A DNA stretch of 64,000 nucleotides from Colius striatus (Eukaryota; Chordata; Aves; Coliiformes; Coliidae). Under the pieces are notes generated by a model, which saw only the letters and a list, made by a program, of their open reading frames with translations, was not told the DNA's origin and did no database searches. Shown here one piece after another: positions 37,805 through 50,060 of this stretch. The stretch is from assembly GCF_028858725.1 (NCBI RefSeq), contig NC_084760.1:5344867-5408866 (forward strand). Direction: 5' to 3'. Each line of letters begins with the position of its first letter. The first letter of the stretch is position 1. The position numbers and the translations under genes are program-made.

Positions 37805-38789
37805 TGTTGTGGTTTAGGCCCATTAGAGAACAAAAGACCACGATTAGCCTCAAGTACCGAAGAGGCTGAGAATTGCCAAAGGGTGGGGAGAGCTTAATTG
37901 CCCCTTGAGGTTCAGGACAAAACAGAGCAGGCTGCTGGGCTTGGGGAAGGAAACAGAGAATAATTTAATGCCACATCAACTGAAACATAACCTTAAACCT
38001 AAAACATGACCAAAATAAAACAACACAGAGTAGTACAACAATGAAGAGTCCGACCAGCCCTTTAAGAACACCTTCTCCCCACACCTCCCCTCTTCCCAGG
38101 CTCAGAGCCCTGATCCCGGGGTTTTTATCTCCTCCCCCCATGAACGGCTCAGGGGCGCAGGGAGTGGGGGTTTCAGTCAGTCTGCTCCCAATGGCTTCTG
38201 CCCTTTGTCCCTCCTCAGGACAGGTGGGCTCTGCACCCATCCTCCCTGCACGTCTGTGGGGTCCCTCACACACACACAGCCCTGCCGGGGCTGCTCCCAC
38301 GCGCATTGATCCCAGAGGCTGCAGCTCCTCTCGGCCTCTCGTGTGGGGCTGCTCTGGGCCCGCAGGCTCCAGCACGGCCTGGGCCATGGCCGTCTCCCCA
38401 CACAGTCCCTCGCCCGTCCGGGCTCACTCACACGGAGCTGTTGGTACCTCTCAGTCCTGCCATGGATCTCCATAGGTTGCAGGGGTACAGCTGCATTCTC
38501 GCCATGGCTTGCAGAGGGGTCTCTGGTCTGTTGCTTCTCCTTCCTTCCTCCTTCTCTGGCTGAAGGGTCCGTGTGGTCGCCTCCATCTTGTATCACTCTC
38601 ACACCTCCTGCCAGCACTTCACATTCCCGTCCCTAAATAGTGATGGCAGAGGCGCCAGATTGGCCCAGCCGGGCCGGAGCTGGGTGTGAGCCCAGGAGCC
38701 GGGGGAGAGTCCACAAACCCTCTACCAAGTCTTCACTGCAACCCGCTCCCCGTTACCAAGCAAAAGCTGCCCCTTGCTAAACCAGGACA
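37805..38789 (-). mobile_element. Solo LTR, ERVL-like endogenous retrovirus
   Basis: On the - strand it starts TGTCCTGGTTTAG and ends CTAAACCACAACA (TG...CA). It is flanked by a perfect 5-bp target duplication GGTTT (37800-37804 and 38790-38794). The 985 bp are GC-rich towards the 5' part (- strand), with a TATTTAGGG TATA-like box on that strand. A 5-bp duplication and terminal similarity to the second LTR suggest the ERVL class. No internal retroviral sequence is adjacent, so it is a recombined solo LTR. The open frames within it are fortuitous. The intact duplication suggests moderate age. Confidence 0.82.
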
Positions 38790-38794
38790 GGTTT

Positions 38795-39894
38795 GTTTTG
38801 AGTGGAAGACAACTTGAATCTGAACTAACTTCACATACTGCTGGTTTCAAGTTATTTTCTTGATAAGGAAAAACGATTACTTAAGAGATAAAAATCCAGT
38901 GTGCATTCCAATTGGTCAGACAGTTTCTATGGTTGCAGAGTGGTATCTAAAGATTCAGCTGAAAAAGTGTGGCTTAAAGATGAGAAAACAGCTAATCTGT
39001 TGCCTCCCTTCAGTAGATACACTAGACAAAAATGGAGTTCCAGGCTGGGGAGGAGAAACACGTAGCTGGGTTTTGTTGCTGAATCCTTGCCCCCTTTTTC
39101 CAAAAGCCCTGCCAATTCCACACATGCTGCAGGTGGCCTGTTGTTCTGGTTATGTTGTTAGCTAGCAAAGCTTTTCAATGCCCCCCCAGATTTATAAGAA
39201 TACCATGAGATTTATGCAGGGAGGCTCAGAGGACCTGATTGCATTGTTTGGGAGGGTGACTTTACCAGGATGCACCTAAGTGTAAACTATGCAAATAAGA
39301 ATACTGTTTGCTTTGTCTGTGCTCTGCAAGGTCACTTCACCCTAGAGCCTTTAGAGAAGTTACCACATGAAGCATTGCTTCATTTACTGCTATGTTTTTC
39401 TCTGCTTTACCACTAGGAATAATATTGTCTTATTTTTTTCTTCTGAGGTCTGCTAGCAGCAGGGCAGAAATAAAAAGAATTATAGGTATAATATGAGAAA
39501 TGAATCTTGGCTTTTCCTAGGCATGCTTTTCTACACCTGTGTCTCTTGCCGTGCTCCAGTAATATCTCTATCTTGCTTTTTAATTTTACTTCTAAAATGG
39601 CAGATCATTAGCAGCATCTGTAACTTCTGTAATACTTTCAGAGCTTGTCTTTAGTCGATTGAGGTTTTACAAAGGCAACTGCACTTGAATATTGAGTACT
39701 GGAGTCTTACTGACCTGCAGAAGCTGGATGACAGTTTTAGCAGGGGCTGGGTAACTTCGTTAGCCTTCTCATGGGATCTAATGGTTGTAGGGGCAAGGAG
39801 TGATCCTAGTGGAAGAAGAACTGAACATTTTATTTGGGAAAGAGTTGGACCACTTGCTACATCAAAACACTGGGCTCCATGTTGTAGACTGGTT
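38795..39894. other. Non-coding stretch
   Basis: Nothing recognised. Confidence 0.35.
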
Positions 39895-40021
39895 TGAATA
39901 ACAAGGAAAAACTTCTTTCCTGTTGAGGTGAGGGAGCACTGGAAGGGGCTGCTCAGGTGGGTTGTGGAGTTGCCTTCTCTGGGAACATTCCAAGCCCACC
40001 TGGACAAGTTCTTGTGTGACC
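39895..40021 (+). mobile_element. CR1 fragment (group B), 3' end missing
   Basis: aacaaggaaaaacttctttcc to gacaagttcttgtgtgacc, where similarity stops abruptly about 90 bp short of the expected end. Confidence 0.88.
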
Positions 40022-40087
40022 AAAACATTAAACACTGAAGGGAAGGAAACTTGATTCCATCCATCTATGCCTTACTCCTTTGCTTGG

Positions 40088-40231
40088 AGTATCCTTCCTT
40101 GGAGGTCTTCAAGACCCACCTGGACATGTTTCTATGCGACCTGATCTAGGTGAACCTGCTTCTGCAGGGGGGTTGGACTGGATGATCTCTAAAGGTCCCT
40201 TCCAACCCCTACCATTCTATGATTCTATGAA
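40088..40231 (+). mobile_element. CR1 3' fragment (group A)
   Basis: gagtatccttccttggaggtc to ccattctatgattctatga. Confidence 0.93.
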
Positions 40232-42024
40232 TGTTCTGAGTCAACGTTCCTACTGGGAGCTAACTCTGCCACCTCGTCTACAAGACACAGTTGGAGAGAA
40301 AAGGTACTAAAACATAACTTAAAAGACAAAGGATTTGTTCAACAGAATACAAGTTAACAATGTAAGGATTACTCCTGCAATAGTAACGTCAGCACTCTTC
40401 CTACCAGCCTGAGTGTTTTCTCTGTACATATTTAGTACCGGGCAATGCATTTGTCTCTGGAAAGCAGCAGCCAGGGCTGTGGGTGAGAGAACGGGGAAAC
40501 AAGAGTGAAAATCCACACAAAAGTCAGCCTTGTTTTTTTTCTCTGTGGTTTACCAATGGATATAATGCTGCTTTATTTCATTTAATGAACAGCAATGTAG
40601 AGAGATCATATGTAAGGTCACAACTGCTCCTCTTCCCTCTGCAATTCCTCGGTAGTAACATTTTCCAGTAATAAGGTTACAGGACCTATATTACAGCCAG
40701 ACACTTTAGGGAAGGAATTGTTTCTATTTATTGCAAGTTTAAAAGATCCATAGTTGTTATTCATTTTCTAAGGCTCCAAACTTTATGAAATAATTAGAAA
40801 CACATACGTTATAGATCAGCTTTATAATTTATGATGCTTTGATTCTTTGTTCTGATGGTATTGATACATGGGCACAAGCAAGTTGACATGTTACTTTTGA
40901 GTCTCCCACATTTTCATGATGATACCACACAAAAAAATGCACATGCTCTCTTAATGCCTCAGGTCTACATCAGACCTATGAAGAAATCTGTGTGCAGTGA
41001 CTGACACCTCTATTTTTTATCATTGCCTTAGCAGCATACACCAAATTGTTGTCATTTTATCGCTTAAATCACTCCAGAACACTCTCTGATGGTTCTGTGG
41101 CATATCCAAGTTTCAATTTCTGCTAGGTATTCATCTTAAGTTCAGGGATAAAAGGAAGCTGAAAAATTCTGACCTGCCACAAGAGGACTGTGGAAGAACC
41201 AGTGAATTCGAGCCTATTATCCTCATCAAGGGCATGGAATGAGATTGAGCCTCAAGTCCTGATCGTGCAGCTCAGATATGTGAATATTTATTTACATAAA
41301 TGGTCAGGCCCACTAACAGAAATTATGTATATGATTAGAAATATGCACAATTAGGTCTTAAGATTAGCTCTGATGCTTCTGTGAATTTCTCAGAAATAAA
41401 GCTAGTTTGGTTAAGAGTCTGTTTGCTTTTTGTCTGAGGGATGAAACACTGAAATACACTCTTCTATGAAAGTGTGAAGTGGCATCCTGTGAAGGTTTCT
41501 GAGTAGTAAAAGGCACGATAATGCTCTGATCATGTGTTATTGATCTGACCATGTAAGAACACTCATAAAGTAGAGATGATCTTAATAAAGTCAATTAGTC
41601 TAACACCCTAGAGACTTCCTTCTAACACACAGAGATATAGCGTTATGTTGTATTATGAAACCTCTGACACTGTACATCCTGAGTCTGTCAATGACAATGA
41701 ATGTTTATAAAAGTTACATTGCTTACAGACAAGTATATTCAGCATAACAGAGAAAGACATGTACATACACATGACATTATCATTCTAGTATTAGTGTAGC
41801 AGCTTAGAGTTTGGGAGCAGTCTGATCTTACTCAAGTGTGCTAAACTACCTTTGGAAAGACATAATATTCCTGTTCTTTCTAACAACCTCCCAAGAGAGA
41901 AATTGTAAAATCTCTGGATCATCAACTTGTGCTATGTCGTGTGGGTCAGTTCGATCTCAGGTGAGTATAAAAGCATCTCACCTGCTTATACCGAGGAAAG
42001 CGTCTGGATGAGAGATGAAAAAGC
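40232..42024. other. AT-rich non-coding stretch
   Basis: Nothing recognised. Confidence 0.35.
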
Positions 42025-42557
42025 AGCATGGCCAGAGGGTTGAGGGAGGTGATTCTGCCTCTCTCAGAAGACCCCACCTGCAGTACAGCATCCAGTTCTG
42101 GGGTCCTCAGTCCAGGTAAGAACAGGTCCAGAGGAGAGCCACAAAAATGATCAGAGGGATGGAACACCTGAAAGAGTTGGGGTTGTTCAGCCTGGAGAAG
42201 AGAAGGCTCCATGGAGACCTTATTGTGGCCATTCAATGCTCAAAGGGGGCATATAAGAAAGATCGGGACAGGCTTTTTAGCAGGGCTTGTTGTGGTAGGA
42301 CAGAAGGCAATGATTTTAAACTAAAGGATGATAGATTCAGACTAGATATAAGGAAGCAACTTTTTACAATGAGGGTGCTGAAACACCAGAACAGGCTGCA
42401 GAGAGGTGACAGCCCATCCCTGGAAACATCCAAGGTCAGCTTGGACAGGGCTCTCAGAGACCTAGTGGAGTTGAAGATGTCCCTGCTCACTGCAGGGGCT
42501 TGGACTAGATGACTTTTAAAGGTCCCTTCTAACCCAAACTATTCTGTGATTCCATGA
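42025..42557 (+). mobile_element. Older CR1 3' fragment
   Basis: A diverged subfamily: cagtccaggtaagaacaggtcc, then [40 protein letters not shown] and FRLDIRKQLFTMRVLKHQNR, with 3' tail attctgtgattccatga. It differs from groups A to C in the VAIQCSKGAY region. Confidence 0.9.
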
Positions 42558-45017
42558 AAGTCAGCTTGTTTAACATGTACCATCAGCAACTAGAAAGCAG
42601 CAATACTTGATCTCTTTTCCCTTGTTATTACAAATAACTTGGAGCCTCACCTAGATATGTCACATAGGGTAGATATCAGAGATTCTTACAGTTTTGTTTA
42701 GTGTTTAGAAAATATTTACCCATCACTGTAGAGTACAATTTGCATTATTCCCATTTTTCATGCCAGCATGATTTGTATGGCAGCCAATGTATGCTAATTA
42801 GAGTATTTCCCTAATTAATTTTTGACAGTGTGCTAACCTAACATGACTTAAAATGTACAGCTTAATGTATTTAAACGGTTTCTACTTCCTATTGTATACC
42901 AAGGAGTAATTTGCTATTAACAGCAAGTGTTTACAACAATCTTTAGATGCACGTCTTCTAATTAAAGTGAAGATCCAACATGTTGGCCAAGGATGAGTCA
43001 TACTTCACAACAGCTCTTCAGGGAAGGAGACCTGAGTTGTGTATGCTTCTAAAGCAATGGCCAACAAGAAGAAATTGTCTTCTTTTGTGTGAAAGGTACT
43101 TTGTGCTGCTTATTGTATGCCCAAAGGATGGATTAGTGAACATGAAAGTACAAAGACTGGGCGTACATACTGCATGGGACAAGGATGGCAGCTGCAATGG
43201 AGGGCTGGAGGAAGGGCTATTTGATAACTTGGTTGATTAGTTTTTGTTGCTAAGTGCAAAGCCTACTCTATGTGCATTTTTATCACTCAGAACAAGGTGC
43301 CAGCATATGCCATCCTAGTTACCATGGTTTCCATTCAACCACAGTGCCCTTTCAGGAAAGGAACAACTTTACTTTTGGATTCATTACATATATTCCTTAG
43401 GTATCTTAAAACCAGGATTGGAACTTCAATTATCTATGTACAGATCATCATGATTCGGCTCTTCATCACAACATGTACTTTCCCAGACCTACAAGCATCT
43501 CCACACAGAGAGACTTGAAAATAAACACCCTCACAGAGATGCCTTTTGTCAAAGAACATGGACCCTTTTGAACATCACAGGTATGACACACCCTGACAGG
43601 GAATGGGTTGTGCAATTCCAACTCGGCAATGGATGACACCATCGTGTCACCTGAAGGTGGTGATGGACTGAGGGCCTGGAAGAGGCCGCTGGGAACCTCC
43701 AGCAGCCACCACTGGCATCCTGCCCTGCTGCCAGGAGGGCATGTTTCAATGCTCTGATAGCTGAGGTGAAGAAAGAGGATGCTTGTAGTGAGGGTTAGTC
43801 CTCTCTCCAAAGGAGTGGTCATTTGTATTCTCATAAGAGAAGAAGGAAGGTGTTTTGAACACAGTGTTTATTCTGGTCTCTGCCCCTTTCAACAGCTCCA
43901 GAAAGAGCAGTGCACAGGGACCAGCTCTCTTGCAGTCTCTGGGTATATTTAAATCATACAACATTCAGTGTCATACTGGGACAATCTAAAGTAGCTTAGT
44001 TTAGGCAAAACAGAATACATGCAAAGAAGCACAACATGAAAGAGATTAATGCTACCAGAACAATAGCCAATGTTGTCATTTCTTCTGGATTTTCACCTTT
44101 TCCAGGCAGCCATGGCATTCTCAGCATATGATGGACAAAGATGGCAGAAGCAAACTGCGTGTGAAATGACATATGAAATATGCTAAGACAGATGGGATAA
44201 TCTGATTTTTAAATGCATCTGTTGAAACAACCAAAAGGGAAATAATTGGTAGTACCAAAGCTAATTTCAGCAGGCTTCAGAGTGAGATCACACCCACTGA
44301 ACAAACCTCTGTGGTTTTTTCAGACCTATCACCATTTCCACTTCCTCCATGTCCTAAACTACTTGTCAAATGAGGATTCAGTTGCACTTGTCACTAGAAA
44401 ACTGTAAGAAAATATATTCCCTACCCTAATTGTCCTTCTTTCTCCTGCCTCTATAGCTGATTAGAGCTGTGGTAAATCTGTAGTAAATAACCGTTGGAAA
44501 ATGTTGACAAGTTAATTGGGCTCATAACTGTGAAGGCAATGAGACATTTCTGCAACTGTTTAGATCAGCTTTGTCAGAAGTCAAGTCAGTTACAACGGTG
44601 ACATATTTAATTCTACAAAGAACACATGGAGAATAAATCAACTTTCAAGCTTGAATTACAGAGCAGTAGGGATAATTACCATAGCAGAACATGTACTTAG
44701 AAACAAAAACCTCTTGTAGTGCACAAACACCTGGAACAGAATTACATCGAAAATTAATGTTGTGTATCCAAAAACATAGAAAATAGGAATATGGAATAAA
44801 AGTTATACTATTCTGAGCTATGAGAATTTACATTCTCAGCAGGGATGGAAAAGACCAGCTCTGAAACAGACTACCAAAATATATTGAGGTGATGCTGATG
44901 GTTTGCTAAGCATCCATTTGTTCCTCAAAGCCAATGAACAATTTGTGGAGCTGCTGCATCTACTTGTTCCCCATTCCCCATATGCCTGGTAGGTGGAATA
45001 CATGCAGTCTGGAGGCT
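42558..45017. other. Non-coding stretch
   Basis: No gene. 42690-42960 contains closely spaced homeodomain-like and TGACAG words (see findings). Confidence 0.35.
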
Positions 45018-45872
45018 TAGAATCATAGAATCACAGAATGGTAGGGGTTGGAAGGGACCTTTAGAGATCATCCAGTCCAACCCCCCTGCAGAAGCAGGGT
45101 CACCTAGATCAGGTCACACAGGAACGTGTCCAGGTGGGTCTTGAAGACCTCCAAGGAAGGAGCCTCCACACCCTCCCTGGGCAGCCTGGGCCAGGGCTCC
45201 CTCACTGAAACACTGAAATAGATTTTTCTTATATTTAAGTTGAACTCTTTGTGTTTCAGCTTCATCCCATCACCCCTTGTCCTGTTGCTAGCTACTATAG
45301 AAAAGAGGGATGTCCCAACCTCCTGACACCCACCCTTTAGATATTTGTAAATGTTAATAAGATCTCCCCTCAGTCTCCTCTTCTCCAGACTAAACAGCCA
45401 CAGTTCCCGCAGCCTTTCCTCTTATGAAAGATGTTCTACACCCTTGATCATCTTGGTGGCCCTGTGCTGGCCTCTCTCCAGCACTTCCCTGTCCCTCTTA
45501 AGCTGAGGAGCCCAGAACTGGACACAGGACTCCAGATGAGGCCGCAGCAGGGCAGAGGAGAGGGGGAGCAGAACCTCCCTTGACCTGCTGCCCACACTCT
45601 TCTTGATCCATCCCAGGCTGCCATTGGCCTTCTTGGCCACAAGGACACATTGCTGGCTCATGGTCAGTTTATTATCAACCAGCACTCCCAGGTCTCTCTC
45701 TGCAGAGCTGCTCTCCAGCAGGTCAATCCCCAGCCTGTCCTGGTGCAGGGGGTTGTTCCTTCCCAGCTGCAGGACTCTGCACTTGCCCTTGTTGAACCTC
45801 ATGAGGTTCCTCTCTGCCCAACTCTCCAGCCGGTCAGACCCCCTGAATGGCAGCACAGTGTTCTGGGCTTGC
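45018..45872 (-). mobile_element. CR1 3' fragment (group A), about 0.85 kb
   Basis: 3' terminus at the left (aatcatagaatcacagaatgg). A 151-residue frame on the - strand reads [20 protein letters not shown] to [14 protein letters not shown]. 5' truncation near agcacagtgttctgggc. Confidence 0.95.
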
Positions 45873-46309
45873 TTCAATTAGAAATACAAATAAATCAGAG
45901 CCACTTCTTAGAAGCCACATCAAAAACCAAAGGTGAGCTTTGATATCTGGAGCTCTTTTACAAAACTGCCCTGTAGGAAATTTTGCCAGCTTTGTGTTCA
46001 CCTAAGTACAAATTGGCAACTTGTTCTTGCTACGTACAGGCTCAGATATTATAAACCTGTACTTGGTTTAAAACCTAGCAATAATATAGAGTGTTCCAAG
46101 TAAAGTGGGTAGTATGTTTCAAAATCCACCTAGGTAAAATAAACTGGGACAGATGATGTGGTGAATTACTGAGGTTTATAGAATATTACCTGTTCTAAAA
46201 GCTTGGTTTCCCTGTTGAGCAAACCACTGCCTGTTCCCACTGACCGAGGGCACTTTGGAACAAAGGACACGCGTCTGAAGGAAGAAAATAGCAGCTTTAC
46301 TTTGGAGTC
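45873..46309. other. Non-coding stretch
   Basis: Nothing recognised. Confidence 0.35.
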
Positions 46310-46597
46310 ACACAGAATGACAGAATGTTAAGAGTTGGAAGGGACCTGGAAAGCTCATCCAGTGCAACCCCCCTGCCAGAGCAGGACCACCTAGAGTAGG
46401 TCACACAGGCTGCCCAGAGGGGTTGTAGAGTCTCCTTCCTTGGAGGTCTTCAAGACCCACCTGGACATGTTCCTGTGTGACCTGATCTAGGTGACGCTGC
46501 TTCTGCAGGGGGTTGAACTAGATGATCTCTGAAGCTCCCTTCCAACCCCTACCATTCTATGATTCTATGACACAGGAATTTGTCCAGGTAGGTTTTG
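46310..46597 (-). mobile_element. CR1 (group B) host copy split by another CR1
   Basis: 46310-46409 and 46571-46597 are parts of one - strand group B 3' end (cacagaatgttaagagttgg... and ...cacaggaatttgtccagg). They are interrupted by a + strand group A copy. Confidence 0.88.
46410..46570 (+). mobile_element. Nested CR1 3' fragment (group A)
   Basis: ctgcccagaggggttg to attctatgattctatga. It is flanked by the 6-bp duplication CACAGG at 46404-46409 and 46571-46576, proving insertion into the group B copy. Confidence 0.92.
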
Positions 46598-47052
46598 TTA
46601 AACTTTTCTTGGAATGCAGAGGGAGGCTGTAACACAATCTAAGTAATTTCTCATCTACAACAAATGGCTACAAAGATGTATGGATTACAATATTGTCAGT
46701 CCTAAGCAAGAAAAGTTTTGTGGCTCAGTGGCTGAGGACTATATTACTGCCCTCAAGCATCAGGGATTTTTAAAAGAAATATGGGGTTCATGGGGTTTAT
46801 TTGATTTACAATTATTGAACCTTTGCTGCAGGCTTTTAATCTTTTCCCTACAATCATAAAGCTTAGAAACTTCCATTTAAAAAAGAAAGAAAGCTTCTCA
46901 TCCTTTAGCAAGACTGAATGAATTACAACTTCTTGAGAGAAAAAAAGGTAATATATTTTTTCTCTCTGAAGAAAAAGTAGGTGAGTTAATGTAAAATCCA
47001 TGATATCTTAATCAGATATTGAAGACTGGTTTGGATGAAGATTTTCCTAAAT

Positions 47053-47853
47053 TGAGTCACACAGGAACATGTCCAGGTGAGTTTGAAAATGTCCAGGGGA
47101 GCCTGCACACCAGGGCTCCCTCACCTCAATACTGACATAGTTTTATCTTATGTTTACATGGAACTGTTTGTGTTCCAGCTTCATCCCATCACCCTTTGTC
47201 CTGTCACTGGATACAACAACAACAAAAAAGTGCTGCCCCAACCTCCTGCCATCCATCATTTAGATATCTGTAAATATTCATAAGATCTCCCCTCAGTCTC
47301 CTCTTCTCCAGACTAAACAGCCCCAGGTCCCGCAGCCTTTCCTCGTATGAAAGATGTTCCATATCCTTGATCATCTTGGTGGCCCTGTGCTGGCCTCTCT
47401 CCAGCACTTCCCTGTCCCTCTTGAGCTGAGGAGCCCAGAACTGGACACAGGACTCCAGATGAGGCCTCACCAGGGCAAAGAGGGAGCAGAACCTCCCTTG
47501 ACCTGCCGCCCACACTCTTCTTGATACATCCCAGGCTGCCATTGGCCTTCTTGGCCACGAGGGCACATTGCTGGCTCATAGTTAGTTTATTATCAATCAG
47601 GACTCCCAGATCTCTCTCTGCAGAGCTGCTCTCCAGCAGGTCAATCCCCAGCCTGTACTGGTGCATGGGGTTGTTCCTTCCCAGGTGCAGGACTCTGCAC
47701 TTGCCCTTGTTGAATCTCAGGAGATTCTTCTTTAATCAACTTTCAAGCTGGTTGAGATCTCGCTGAATGGCAGCAGAGGATGTGTTTTTAGCAGGGGGGA
47801 CGGACCAGATGATCTCTAAAGCTCCCTTCCAACCCCTACCATTCTGTGGTTTT
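47053..47853 (+). mobile_element. CR1 (group A) with inverted 5' body (twin-priming structure)
   Basis: 47053-47784 is CR1 in - orientation (RT C-terminal part, [20 protein letters not shown]) but lacks its last ~95 bp. Directly at its right end, 47785-47853 is the missing 3' end (gcaggggggacgg to accattctgtgg) in + orientation. The two break positions in the element nearly coincide, so this reads best as a single + insertion with an inverted 5' segment. Confidence 0.8.
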
Positions 47854-49061
47854 TTTCAACATTTGTTTCTTATACTTTTCTCAAAAGAGGAAAACAGACA
47901 GTAGCTGATACGTTCTGCCTATAGATGGACTTACACCCCAGATACCTAGAAACAACACTGCTGATCCAGCATACAGTGAGTTACTGCTGACAAAGAAGAG
48001 TTACAATTTTTCCACTCAAGAAGAGGCTGCTTTTTAGAAATGCATGAAATACTCCATCATCTGTACACCACTTTGGAATACCACTACATAAAAGTACTAT
48101 ATAAATGTCAGTGTTGTTGTTTGTTAAGAAAAGCATTCAGTAGCTTGCCAAAGGAGTTTTTGTTTAAAATAACTGATCTTTATTTCCTTTGAATTACTCC
48201 AGAGTAAATTTCTTTCAGTGGTTTATGGTTATTTTGCATTCGTCCTTTATCTTTATTTTCATACTTTATATAATCTTACACATGACCATTGTGACAATCT
48301 ATTGTGATCTAAAAGTGATGTAACACCTCCTTCATTTCCAATTTCTTTGGTATAGAAAAGAAACTTTAGGAAGAAAACCCCAAACCTATTCTTGATCAAA
48401 CTATTTCACACTAAGAGACGATCCTTAGAACACTTAGAACACCACCACAGTGGTTTACTGCCTTCATGGTTCAAAACTGAGCTCTACTTCTAAACTGACT
48501 GACTGTGGTACACTTTCAACCATTTATTGCTTCTTTATCCAGTGTTTATGGTACTGAAAGCCAACTCCGTTCCCCATGAAGATACTTACAAACTGTGATT
48601 TAGTAATATAACAATGTCATCTCTGTAATGCAGATACAAAGAAAAGCACGTAGTATCAGTCTAGCAACTGTTGAAGAAGGATAGGAAATACCTCTAGAAA
48701 AACCACACACCTACTCAAAATATCAACTATTCCAAAAAAGATGCTCACAGTAGCTCTAACACAAATCCTGCCCTGTTCATTCTGTTGAGGAGAAACACCC
48801 TGGAGGCTGTAGAAGTCATTTTCACACCCTGCAGACTGTTCTGAGACCTGCTGTATTCCTTAAGTATACTGTTATCGTGTCAAGCTGTGACTGAAACATT
48901 TTCTATTAAGGCTGGAGCTAACACTATGATGTGATGGATCTTCTCCATTTCTAGCTTCTGGATGTGTCCCTGTGGGTTGGAATTTTGCAGCGATGGCACT
49001 AAAATGGCAAACAGGCTTTGAGGAACATGTAGCTTACTCTGCACTGTCAGTTCTGCAAGCC
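47854..49061. other. AT-rich non-coding stretch
   Basis: Nothing recognised. Confidence 0.35.
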
Positions 49062-49225
49062 AATCACAGAATCTCAAAGGCTGGAAGGGATCTTGAAAGA
49101 TCATTTAGTCCAACCCCCTGCCAGAGCAGAGCCACCCAGAGTAGGTCACACAGGAACTCGTCCAGGTGGGTTTGGAATGTTTCCAGAGGAGAGTCCACAG
49201 CTCATCCCTTCCAGTGCTCCTTTTA
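49062..49225 (-). mobile_element. CR1 3' fragment (group B)
   Basis: atcacagaatctcaaaggctgg to ccagtgctcc, with a short internal deletion. Confidence 0.9.
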
Positions 49226-49559
49226 ATGTGTAATTAAATTGTGGAACTCATTGCCATGAGATGGTGTGGAGGTCCAAAGTATAGGTAGATTAAAAAAGAT
49301 GTAAGAAAACCCCACCACCACGGAAGTGAAAGTCCATATGTAGCTGTTAAACACAGCAGTCAGGATGTAATACCTTCTAGGAAGAACAAGTGATTTAGGA
49401 AGCCCCTAAGTCACTAACCGATGGAAATCAGACGTAATCATTTGGTTCACAGCCTGTTTTTTATGCTGCTCCTGTAAGCATCTACTGATCAGCCTTAAGA
49501 ATACATGGCTAAAACATATCAGCATCGAAGAACCACCCAGCTGTTCTTTCACTCCCTGA

Positions 49560-50060
49560 CTTGCCAGTCTTGAGACATTCATTGGTCAAGGTGCCAAACA
49601 CCCCTTCACCAGCATTTCAGCTCTTGCAAGGACCAACAGTGTGGCAGAAGTATCCAAACAGGCCAAGAAGAAGCAGGCCTCAGGGCAGCATGAAAGGCAG
49701 CACAATAGCTTTTGGGTTAGACATACAAGTCTATCTGTTGATTCTTCTTGCCATCTATCAGACATTTCTCAGCTGTTAGATGTTAGAAAACACCTAAGAA
49801 TGCATAAATCTGGAAGCAAAGTGTTTTCACCCTGTCCAGAAATATTGCAAGCTCAGTATTTCAAGGTCCTCACTGCACACAGACCATCATTCACACTGCA
49901 GCAGAAAGAACTGGTTGCATGGATACAGCTACTGGGCTGTGTCAGTCACCACAGGCATGGCAGAAGTTGTTGCTGTCCTTTCTTTCTGGTCTCTGGAGTT
50001 CAGATTGTGGAATGGGCCTCTGTGGGCACTCCTAATCTACTTCTGCACAAAGTCAGCTAG
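49560..50060 (+). other. Unexplained open frame of 166 codons
   Basis: Open from just after a TGA (49557) to TAG at 50058; the first ATG is at 49641 (139 aa). A pyrimidine-rich run ending in CCAG (about 49543-49568) could be a splice acceptor. The peptide has a basic KQAKKKQASG stretch and a Cys-rich part but no domain I know. In AT-rich DNA a frame of this length is mildly unusual. It could be chance, a lncRNA exon or an old retrocopy. Confidence 0.25.

Noticed and set aside
37965-38617. Open frames of 140-146 residues on the - strand and similar on +
   Set aside because: They lie wholly inside a GC-rich solo LTR with TG...CA ends and a target duplication, and show no similarity to a retroviral or host protein.
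42025-42557. Host gene fragment (121-residue open frame)
   Set aside because: Residues such as [14 protein letters not shown], the RLDIRKQLF motif and the attctgtgattccatga tail identify an older CR1 subfamily.
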